NCBI GenBank assembly: GCA_035295665.1
Contig: DATGIQ010000184.1
Location: 1 to 17,486 of the forward strand
DNA length: 17,486 nt
Direction: 5' to 3'
DNA from: DATGIQ01 sp035295665
GTDB lineage: Bacteria; Planctomycetota; Planctomycetia; Gemmatales; Gemmataceae
A program made the translations under genes and the position numbers. Positions within the stretch are counted from its first letter, which is position 1. Every line of letters begins with the position of its first letter. Shown piece after piece: positions 6,455 to 13,240 of the stretch. The notes beneath the pieces are model-generated. The model searched no databases. It was not told the origin of the DNA and saw nothing but the letters and a program-made list of their open reading frames with translations.

Positions 6455-7390
6455 TCAGGCGGCCGCGCGCGGCGGAACGGGAAGCTCTGGCATCCGCCGC
6501 GGCTTGACCACGTCCGAGGCGAGTCCGACGCATTCCAGGGCGCGGATGGTCAGGTAGGAAACATCGAGCTCCCACCAGCGCTGGCCATGCGCCGCACAGC
6601 GCGGATCGGCGTGGTGGTTGTTGTGCCAACCTTCGCCGTTACTGACCAGCCCCACGAGCCAATTATTGCGGCTACCATCGTGCGTATCGAAGCTGCGATA
6701 GCCCCAGAGATGAGTGACCGAATTGACGGACCAGGTGATGTGCCAGACCGCTACGGTGCGCAGGAATGCGCCCCAGACCAACCAGCTGAGGCCAAGCTGC
6801 ACAGCACCTACCAAGGTCCAGGTGGCAAGCGCGCCGGCTAGAGTCCCGGCAGCGAAGAAGGCGGTCCACTGTACCCGATGGAGGTTTCGCCAGACCTGGG
6901 GCCGTTCGAGCCATTTGTAAAAGCGATCCTGGAACAAGTCCCGGGCATAGCGGTCATAGGTCGTGTAGTTGTAAATGGCCGGGTCGTAGATCAGGAACCA
7001 GCCCATGTGGCTCCAGAAGAAGCTGGCCTGCGGGCTATGCGGGTCGCCCGGCTCATCGGAGTGTTGATGGTGCATGCGGTGGATTGCGACCCAGTTCATG
7101 GGGCTGCCTTGCCAGCAACACGCGCCCAGGACGGACAGCGAATGCTCCAGCCAGCGCGGGCAGGCGAAGCCACGGTGCGTCAGCAGGCGATGATAGCCAA
7201 TGTTGATGCCGAGGGTTCCGAAGAGATAAAGTCCGCCAACCGCCCAGGCAAGCCCCGACCAGCTGAACAGCCACGGTACACAGGCCAACAGGGCGAGCAG
7301 ATGAAAACCGATGATGCCTGCGAGGATCTGCCGGTTGACATGCCGGGAGCCGGCGGAGTCGAGTCGAACCACACGCGTCGCTCCCATCAT
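6455..7390 (-). CDS. Membrane fatty-acid (acyl-CoA/acyl-lipid) desaturase
   Basis: A 311-residue membrane di-iron desaturase that inserts a cis double bond, usually at delta-9, into a fatty acyl chain, keeping membranes fluid. The three histidine boxes that bind the two irons are present: HRLLTH (67-72), HRMHH (104-108) and HNNHH (256-260), with additional conserved-looking His in VWHITWSVNSVTHLWG (217, 227). Hydrophobic helices lie at about 24-45, 48-66, 176-200 and 203-220, the usual pair-of-hairpins layout. There is no fused cytochrome b5 domain, so an outside electron donor (ferredoxin or similar) is needed. The ATG at 7390 is chosen because AGGAGG lies 9 bases upstream and because the best promoter (7416-7444) sits inside the longer frame that reaches 7456. 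Acyl-CoA versus acyl-lipid substrate cannot be decided from sequence. Confidence 0.93.
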   Translation of the reverse strand: MMGATRVVRLDSAGSRHVNRQILAGIIGFHLLALLACVPWLFSWSGLAWAVGGLYLFGTLGINIGYHRLLTHRGFACPRWLEHSLSVLGACCWQGSPMNWVAIHRMHHQHSDEPGDPHSPQASFFWSHMGWFLIYDPAIYNYTTYDRYARDLFQDRFYKWLERPQVWRNLHRVQWTAFFAAGTLAGALATWTLVGAVQLGLSWLVWGAFLRTVAVWHITWSVNSVTHLWGYRSFDTHDGSRNNWLVGLVSNGEGWHNNHHADPRCAAHGQRWWELDVSYLTIRALECVGLASDVVKPRRMPELPVPPRAAA

Positions 7391-7415
7391 TTCTGTTATC
7401 CTCCTGACTGGCTGC

Positions 7416-7444
7416 CTTATCTCCCTTTTGTCGATGATTGTCAA
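7416..7444 (-). promoter_or_regulatory. Sigma70-like promoter of the desaturase gene
   Basis: On the minus strand a perfect TTGACA (7439-7444) is followed after 17 bases by GATAAG (7416-7421, four of six matches). The expected transcript start is near 7409, leaving a leader of about 19 bases that holds the AGGAGG ribosome site before the ATG at 7390. Confidence 0.65.
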
Positions 7445-7489
7445 GATAGACCGCAAGCAGTGCCTGCGCGTGTTAGAGGAACTGCACCG

Positions 7490-7518
7490 TTGACCCCCTC
7501 AATACGGGCCGATAGAAT
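7490..7518 (+). promoter_or_regulatory. Sigma70-like promoter of the DUF1549/DUF1501 pair
   Basis: TTGACC (7490-7495) and TAGAAT (7513-7518) each match consensus at five of six positions and are exactly 17 bases apart. The expected start near 7525 gives a leader of about 40 bases to the GTG at 7567. It is back to back with the desaturase promoter; the two -35 boxes are 45 bases apart. Confidence 0.65.
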
Positions 7519-7566
7519 CACGATCGCGAGAACCGGCCAGCCCCCGATCGTTGCTTCAGGAGAAGC

Positions 7567-9417
7567 GTGGTGTTGCGGCCCTCCGCCTTCGTGTTGATCG
7601 TTGCGACCTTGGTTGCCTCCCCTGCCCCATCTGCCCCTCCCACCGGCGTTGGCGATCCTACCAAGGCACATTGGTCGTTTCGGCCGTGCAGTCGGCCGGC
7701 CGTCCCGTCGCCGCAAGATAGTGCCGGCCAAGACTGGGTAAGGACCCCGATCGATGCGTTTCTGCTTGCTCGACTTCGGAAGGAAGGGTTATATCCTGCT
7801 CCCGAAGCCGACAAGCGAACCCTGATCCGCCGCCTGTGCTTTGACCTGACCGGCCTTCCACCCACCACGGCGGAAGTGGCCGCGTTTGTGAATGACCGTT
7901 CGGAAGATGCCTACGACCGGCTCGTCGATCGATTGCTGGCCAGCCCGCATTACGGCGAACGCTGGGGCCGACACTGGCTCGATGTCGTGCGCTTCGCGGA
8001 AACGGAAGGCTTCGAATACGATCGCTATCGTCCTGGAGCATGGCGGTACCGGGATTATGTCATCCGCTCCTTCAATGAGGACAAACCGTTCGACCAATTC
8101 ATCCGGGAACAGTTGGCTGGCGACGAGATGGAGCCCGACAATCGGGAGCTACGGATCGCGGCTGGCTTTCACCGGCTCGGACCCGTCCGGCGGAACGCCG
8201 GAAACCAGGATGTGGCATTCAGCCGCGACGAGTTCCTTACCGAACGAACGGATGCCATCGGGGCGGTCTTCCTGGGCCTCACCGTCGGCTGTGCCCGCTG
8301 CCACGATCACAAGTTCGATGAGATTTCGCAAACCGACTACTACCGCTTGCAAGCTTTTCTGGCAGCGATCCATGAAGAGAACCTGGCGTGGACGGACCGT
8401 TCGGGAAGCGGAACACCGCCCGGCATCAGCAGCGTCCGGGATATCGAGACCCAGCGCACGCCGATCTACGTCCTCAAACGCGGAAATCCGGAAAAGAGAG
8501 GTAAGCAGGTCGGGCCCCGAATCCTGGACGCTTTCCTCCCTGAGGAGGCTCCCGAGCTGGCCGCCGACATTCGGAAGCCTCGGGAGAGCCTGGCCCGATG
8601 GATCACCGACCCGAAGAATCCGCTCACGGCCCGGGTTCTGGTCAACCGGGTCTGGCAGTATCACTTTGGCCAAGGCATTGTCGCAACCCCCAACGATTTT
8701 GGCCGCAATGGCAGCCCACCCAGCCACCCGGAATTGCTCGATTACCTGGCCAACGAATTGATAGCCAACGGCTGGCAACTCAAGCCGATGCACCGCATGA
8801 TTGTCCGTAGCCATGCTTACCGCCAGTCGTCCAGCCGGCTCGACCGGGCCAAGGACCCGGACAACCGGTTGTTGGGGCACTTCCCACGCCGCCGTCTGGA
8901 AGCTGAAGAGGTTCGCGATGCGATGTTGGCCAGCGCGGGCAGGCTGAACACGAAGTTCGGCGGTCCCAGCGTCGTCTTGCCGGTCGATCCTGACCTGACC
9001 GCCCTGCTCTATGATCCCAAGCAGTGGACAGTCACTCCCGACTCAGCGGAACACACGTGCCGGTCCATTTATTTGCTGGCGAAGCGGAACGTTCGGCTGC
9101 CGTTCCTCGAAGTGTTCGACCAGCCGGACGCCCAGACCAGCTGCGCTTGTCGGGAATCGAGCACCCATGCACCGCAGGCCCTGGAGTTGCTCAACGGCCG
9201 GCTGGCAAACGAACTTGCGGCCGCTTTTGCACAGCGCTTGCTCCGCGAAGCCGGGCCGGATCCGGTCCGCCAGATTGAACGTGCCTATCTCGTCGCAGTT
9301 GGCCGGCCGCCGACCGAGAAGGAGCAAGCGCTGGCAGTCGAGTTCCTCCGCAAGCAGCCGCTCACCGAGTTTACGCTGGCGATTTTTAATCTGAACACCT
9401 TCTTGTACGTGAACTGA
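7567..9417 (+). CDS. DUF1549/DUF1553 exported protein with CxxCH motif
   Basis: A 616-residue protein of the planctomycete DUF1549-DUF1553 type. An N-terminal signal peptide (LRPSAFVLIVATLVASPAPSAP) directs export. The DUF1549 part runs from about 58 to 270: PIDAFLLARLRKEGLYPAP, LTGLPPTTAEVAAFV, and YGERWGRHWLDVVRFAETEG. CARCHDHKFD at 242-251 is a CxxCH motif able to hold a c-type heme, though here it belongs to the domain itself rather than a cytochrome fold. DUF1553 runs from about 339: SLARWITDPKNPLTARVLVN, RVWQYHFGQGIVATPNDFG, ending FLYVN. It is short for the family because the separate cytochrome c domain common in larger members is absent. Start: AGGAGA lies 3 bases before GTG 7567 and 6 before GTG 7570, so 7570 may be the real start. 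It is followed after 10 bases by a DUF1501 gene, the classic pairing. Biochemical activity is unknown. Confidence 0.92.
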   Translation: MVLRPSAFVLIVATLVASPAPSAPPTGVGDPTKAHWSFRPCSRPAVPSPQDSAGQDWVRTPIDAFLLARLRKEGLYPAPEADKRTLIRRLCFDLTGLPPTTAEVAAFVNDRSEDAYDRLVDRLLASPHYGERWGRHWLDVVRFAETEGFEYDRYRPGAWRYRDYVIRSFNEDKPFDQFIREQLAGDEMEPDNRELRIAAGFHRLGPVRRNAGNQDVAFSRDEFLTERTDAIGAVFLGLTVGCARCHDHKFDEISQTDYYRLQAFLAAIHEENLAWTDRSGSGTPPGISSVRDIETQRTPIYVLKRGNPEKRGKQVGPRILDAFLPEEAPELAADIRKPRESLARWITDPKNPLTARVLVNRVWQYHFGQGIVATPNDFGRNGSPPSHPELLDYLANELIANGWQLKPMHRMIVRSHAYRQSSSRLDRAKDPDNRLLGHFPRRRLEAEEVRDAMLASAGRLNTKFGGPSVVLPVDPDLTALLYDPKQWTVTPDSAEHTCRSIYLLAKRNVRLPFLEVFDQPDAQTSCACRESSTHAPQALELLNGRLANELAAAFAQRLLREAGPDPVRQIERAYLVAVGRPPTEKEQALAVEFLRKQPLTEFTLAIFNLNTFLYVN

Positions 9418-9427
9418 CGGGCTGACA

Positions 9428-10855
9428 ATGGATATGTTCCACCACGTTCGCCCCACCGCGACCCGCCGTGAATTCCTTCGCGATGCCTTTGGCGGCTTCG
9501 GGGCCCTGGCGTTGCTGTCGCTGCTGCACGAAGAACAGGTGCGGGCCAATGGCCCCAATCCCCTGGCTCCCAAGCCGGCGCACCAGAGTGGTGCGAAAGC
9601 CCGAGCGGTGATTTTTCTATTCATGGCCGGCGGTCCCAGCCATTTGGAAACGTTTGATCCCAAGCCGCTCTTGAACAAGCTGGATGGCCAACCACGGCCG
9701 GCCGAATTTGGCGATGCCAAATACCAGTTCATTCGCCGCGATGCCCGCTTGCTCGGAACGCGGCGCACGTTTCAGAAGGTCGGTCGAAGCGGCATCGAGG
9801 TTTCCGATCTCTTTCCGTGCACCGCCCGCTGCATCGACGACATCGCGGTCCTTCGCTCCTGTTACGGCGACAAGGTCGTCCACTCGGCGGCCCAGTACGA
9901 GCTGTTCACCGGCCGGGTTGTCCCGGGATTTCCCAGCATGGGTGCCTGGATTGTTTACGGGCTCGGCTCGGAGAGCCAATCGCTTCCCGGCTACGTCATC
10001 ATGCCGGATCCGCACGGCGCCCTGGAGGCCGGCCAGCCGATGTACGCCAACGGGTTCCTGCCGGCCATCTACCAGCCGACGATGCTACGAAACGGTCCCC
10101 AGCCCATTCGCAATCTCCAGCTGCCGAGCGGGATCTCTCCGGCCCAACGGCAGAAGACCATTCAATTGATCCAGGATCTCGATCGGGCCACTTTAGAGCC
10201 GGAAGATGGCGAGTTCGCGGCCCGGATCAGTACGTATGACCTGGCGTTCAAGATGCAGATGGAGGCTCCGGAAATTTTTGCCCTGTCCAGCGAACCGCAA
10301 GAGACGCTGGACCTCTACGGCGTTGGCATGGAACCGACCGACGATTATGGCCGCCGCTGCCTGCTGGCCCGGCGTTTGGTGGAGAAGGGAGTCCGGTTCG
10401 TCGTCTGTGTTTCGGGTGGCGGGGCGGGCAATCTCCAGTGGGACGCTCACAAGGACATCGAAGAAAATCACCGCCGCATGGCCGCCCGGACCGACAAGCC
10501 CATTGCCGGGCTGCTCCACGATCTCAAGCGGCGTGGCCTCCTGGAATCCACTCTGATCCTTTGGGGCGGCGAGTTCGGCCGTTCTCCGGAAGCCCAGGAT
10601 GGCCGGGGCCGCGATCACCATAACCTGGGTTTCAGCATGTGGCTGGCCGGCGGCGGGATCAAGGGCGGCCAGGTGGTCGGAGCCACCGACGCCATCGGGT
10701 TGCACGCCGTGGAAGATCCGTATCATTTCCGCGATATCCACACCACCATCCTGCATCAGCTCGGTCTCGATCAGGACCAGCTCAGCTACCTGCACCAGGG
10801 CCGGCGCGAACGGCTCACGCAGATCCATGGCAAGGTGATCGAGCAAATCGTTTAA
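9428..10855 (+). CDS. DUF1501 exported protein, paired with DUF1549/DUF1553
   Basis: A 475-residue DUF1501 protein. The twin-arginine leader is TRREFL (12-17) followed by a hydrophobic stretch (GGFGALALLSLL). Family landmarks: VIFLFMAGGPSHLETFDPKP, VLRSCYGDKVVHSAAQYELF, and near the end LWGGEFGRSPEAQDGRGRDH with WLAGGGIKGGQVVGATD. It begins 10 bases after the previous stop, with only a weak GACGGG as ribosome site, so translation is probably coupled to the upstream gene. The two products are expected to be exported and to work together. The pair is a hallmark of Planctomycetota but has no proven reaction; a link to polymer degradation has been proposed for such families. A perfect inverted repeat follows its stop. 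Confidence 0.92.
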   Translation: MDMFHHVRPTATRREFLRDAFGGFGALALLSLLHEEQVRANGPNPLAPKPAHQSGAKARAVIFLFMAGGPSHLETFDPKPLLNKLDGQPRPAEFGDAKYQFIRRDARLLGTRRTFQKVGRSGIEVSDLFPCTARCIDDIAVLRSCYGDKVVHSAAQYELFTGRVVPGFPSMGAWIVYGLGSESQSLPGYVIMPDPHGALEAGQPMYANGFLPAIYQPTMLRNGPQPIRNLQLPSGISPAQRQKTIQLIQDLDRATLEPEDGEFAARISTYDLAFKMQMEAPEIFALSSEPQETLDLYGVGMEPTDDYGRRCLLARRLVEKGVRFVVCVSGGGAGNLQWDAHKDIEENHRRMAARTDKPIAGLLHDLKRRGLLESTLILWGGEFGRSPEAQDGRGRDHHNLGFSMWLAGGGIKGGQVVGATDAIGLHAVEDPYHFRDIHTTILHQLGLDQDQLSYLHQGRRERLTQIHGKVIEQIV

Positions 10856-10877
10856 TTTATGGTCCGGCTGGCTCTAT

Positions 10878-10948
10878 CGGTTTCGCGGCGGTTCGCGGAA
10901 CCACGTGGGGCCCATCAGCAGGCGGTTCCGCGAACCGCCGCGAAACCG
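10878..10948. repeat. Perfect 25-bp inverted repeat with nested hairpins; likely terminator
   Basis: The arms 10878-10902 and 10924-10948 are exact reverse complements, separated by 21 bases. Each arm also contains its own small palindrome: GGTTC-GCG-GAACC on the left and GGTTC-CGC-GAACC on the right, so alternative cruciform shapes are possible. On the plus strand the right arm is followed by TTATTTT, as in an intrinsic terminator, which fits the end of the operon that stops at 10855. The convergent S9 peptidase stops at 10977; no T-run follows on its side. The arm length and nested symmetry are more than termination needs, so it may belong to a dispersed palindromic family. Confidence 0.75.
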
Positions 10949-10976
10949 TTATTTTCACACGGAGCGTGTAGAACCG

Positions 10977-13049
10977 TCATCGCTCCGCCCGCTGTTCTCC
11001 GTTCCGGTGTTTTTCAAACCACGTGAGAATGTGCAAAATCTTGGAGATATGGTGGCTCGGGCGGTTGGCGATGCCGTGTGGCTCCTCGGGCACACGCACC
11101 AGCACGCTCTCCACGCCCAAGAGTTTCAGGGCCTGGTAATACTGCTCCGATTCCGAGATGGGACAGCGGTAGTCGGCCTCGCCGATCAGGACCATCGTCG
11201 GCGTTTTCACATTTTTGATCACGGACAGGAGCGAGCGCTGCTCGTAGTGCTGCACATTGTCCCAGGGGAATCCGGGGAACCAGTACTTGCTGACGAAGCC
11301 GCCGATGTCGGAGGTGAGGACGAAGCTGTACCAGTTGATGACGGGGTAGACCGTCACGGCTGCCCGGAATCGGTTCGTGTGGCCGATCACCCAGCAGGTA
11401 AGCACGCCGCCGCCGGAACCGCCCGTGACGAAGAGTTGGTCCGGATCGATGTAGCCCTTGGCCAGCACGGCATCGACGCCCGAATTCAGGTCGTAGAAAT
11501 CATCGCCCGGATATGCATGGTGGATCAGGTTACCGAACTCTGCGCCGTAACTGGTGCTGCCGCGGGGATTGGCGTAAAAGACGACGTATCCCTTGGCGGC
11601 CAAGAGCTGCTTCTCGATGTCAAAGCGATCGCCGTAGTTCGCGAATGGTCCGCCATGGATTTCCAGGATCAAGGGATATTTTCGGGAGGGATCGAAATCG
11701 GGCGGTTTGAGGATCCAGCCTTGTACCTTGCGATGGTCCTTGCTGGACTCGTACCAGATTGGTTCCACCTGGCCGAGCTTCCGACCCGAGAGGAGCCCCT
11801 GGTTGACCGCGGTGAGCACCTTCACGTGGGGATCGGTCCCGGTGCCGACGGCGATATCGCCAGGGAGTTCCGGGCGGGTGGTGGTGACCGCGAACGTACC
11901 GTCCTTGGCCACGCTGAAGGCGCCCCCGCCGCCGTAGGCACTGCGCGTGCTGCCGACATTGCCGGCCAGCTTCCGTACCCGGCCCTGCAGCGAGAGGAAA
12001 TAGAGTCCCGTATTCCCCTGGTCGTCGGCCAGGAAATACAGGCCGTTGCCGTCGGCCGCCCAGCGCAACGAACCGGCGTCCCGATCAAGCGCGCCGGAGA
12101 GCTGGCGCGAGCTGGTGCCGTCGCGGTTCATCACGTAGATCTTGCGGACCTGGTAGCCCTGGTAGCGGTCGTCGAAGCCGATGTAGGCGATCGATTTGCC
12201 ATCGGGAGAAACCACCGCGGCGTCATCCGGCCCCTTGCGGTCCGTCAGCGCTCGCACCGTGCCGTCGGCCACGGAGAATTCGTAGACTTCGGTATTCAGT
12301 GGCTCTTGATCAAAGTTGGGGTGGCGATTGGCCGACAGGATCAGGTACTTGCCGTCCGGTGTCCAGCTCGGCAGGCCGGCGCCATGGGCCCCTGCCCCGC
12401 CGTGGTGGAATTTGCCGCTGGAAATCTGGCGCGGCGTGCCGCCGTCGGAGGGGATGATGAACAGATGCGTGTAGCCGGGTTTCAGGTAGCCCGCGCCGTT
12501 GAAACGATACACGAGCTGGTCGACGACCTTGGCCGGCGTGGCCCACTTGGCTCCTTCCGGAGCGGCCGGCATTTTGATGATCTCGGGTGGGCTTTCGGGT
12601 ACGTGCATGGTGAACGCGATCCATTTCCCATCCGGCGACCATGCCGGCGTGGCCGGGGCCGAAGTAACCGTGGTCACGCAAGCTGTCTGACCGCTATCCA
12701 TCCAGCGGCGGTAGATTTGCGTCGCTCCATCACGGTTGGACAGGTACAGGAGCTGCTTGCCATCGGGAGACCAGCGTGGAGTGGAATCGGTGAAGTTGCC
12801 GGTCGTCAGAGCGCGGTGTTCGCTGCCGTCGGCGTTGATGATCCAGAGGTTGGAGTGACGCTGGTCGGTCATGATGTCCTGGAACTGGCGGACATAGACG
12901 ATCTGTTTGCCGTCGGATGAAATCTGCGGATCAGTGGCCAGATGGAGATTGAAAATGTCGAGCGGAGTGAACGGCTGGTTCGGTCCCTCGGCAGCAAGCG
13001 GGGAACAAGCCGCGAGGATAAGGACGATGCCGAAGACGAAGCGGCACAT
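10977..13049 (-). CDS. S9 family (prolyl oligopeptidase-type) exported serine peptidase
   Basis: A 690-residue peptidase that cuts peptides, usually after proline or by removing N-terminal di- or acyl-peptides. The N-terminal two thirds form a beta-propeller with recurring PD40-type strands: SSDGKQIVYV, SPDGKQLLYLSNRDG, SPDGKWIAF, TPDGKYLILSANRH and SPDGKSIAYIG. The C-terminal third is an alpha/beta hydrolase with the catalytic set Ser545 (GGSGGG), Asp626 (GEADYRCP) and His658 (EEPHGI), in the order and spacing usual for S9. The N-terminus (MCRFVFGIVLILAACSPLAAEG) is an export signal; LAAC fits a lipoprotein box with Cys15, but cleavage after SPLAA is also possible. The ATG at 13049 is chosen for its GGAGAG about 8 bases upstream and because the promoter at 13096-13124 excludes the longer frame to 13130. 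It is convergent with the DUF1501 gene. Confidence 0.93.
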   Translation of the reverse strand: MCRFVFGIVLILAACSPLAAEGPNQPFTPLDIFNLHLATDPQISSDGKQIVYVRQFQDIMTDQRHSNLWIINADGSEHRALTTGNFTDSTPRWSPDGKQLLYLSNRDGATQIYRRWMDSGQTACVTTVTSAPATPAWSPDGKWIAFTMHVPESPPEIIKMPAAPEGAKWATPAKVVDQLVYRFNGAGYLKPGYTHLFIIPSDGGTPRQISSGKFHHGGAGAHGAGLPSWTPDGKYLILSANRHPNFDQEPLNTEVYEFSVADGTVRALTDRKGPDDAAVVSPDGKSIAYIGFDDRYQGYQVRKIYVMNRDGTSSRQLSGALDRDAGSLRWAADGNGLYFLADDQGNTGLYFLSLQGRVRKLAGNVGSTRSAYGGGGAFSVAKDGTFAVTTTRPELPGDIAVGTGTDPHVKVLTAVNQGLLSGRKLGQVEPIWYESSKDHRKVQGWILKPPDFDPSRKYPLILEIHGGPFANYGDRFDIEKQLLAAKGYVVFYANPRGSTSYGAEFGNLIHHAYPGDDFYDLNSGVDAVLAKGYIDPDQLFVTGGSGGGVLTCWVIGHTNRFRAAVTVYPVINWYSFVLTSDIGGFVSKYWFPGFPWDNVQHYEQRSLLSVIKNVKTPTMVLIGEADYRCPISESEQYYQALKLLGVESVLVRVPEEPHGIANRPSHHISKILHILTWFEKHRNGEQRAER

Positions 13050-13095
13050 GGCGGCACTCTCCGGGACACGGGAACAGATTCGAGCACGGATTGCC

Positions 13096-13124
13096 ATTGT
13101 GCGTCGGGAGCCAAACGGCGTCAA
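13096..13124 (-). promoter_or_regulatory. Sigma70-like promoter of the S9 peptidase gene
   Basis: On the minus strand TTGACG (13119-13124, five of six matches) is followed after 17 bases by CACAAT (13096-13101, four of six). The predicted leader is about 40 bases and contains the GGAGAG ribosome site before the ATG at 13049. Confidence 0.55.
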
Positions 13125-13143
13125 GCACACGGACAGAATTCCA

Positions 13144-13172
13144 TCGCAATCGGCTCCCGGCTCGACTACAAT
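13144..13172 (+). promoter_or_regulatory. Weak candidate promoter of the adhesin gene
   Basis: TACAAT at 13167-13172 is a good -10 box (five of six). The hexamer 17 bases upstream, TCGCAA at 13144-13149, is a poor -35 (three of six). The expected leader to the ATG at 13241 is about 60 bases. An activator or another sigma factor may be needed if this is used. Confidence 0.3.
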
Positions 13173-13240
13173 CGCCTGGCGTGGCTTCTCCCATTTCGAG
13201 CCCGCAGAGGCTTTTCCCTTTTTTCACAGCCAGGTGCACC

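Noticed and set aside
10905..12920. A 671-codon open frame on the plus strand
   Set aside because: It is antisense to the S9 peptidase, whose catalytic residues and propeller repeats are unmistakable. Its translation is low-complexity and matches nothing; long shadow frames are common in GC-rich DNA.
13091..13240. Upstream extension of the adhesin frame
   Set aside because: It overlaps the S9 peptidase promoter, has no ribosome site and no protein-like pattern; the ATG at 13241 has AGGTG and leads straight to the LEDR motif.
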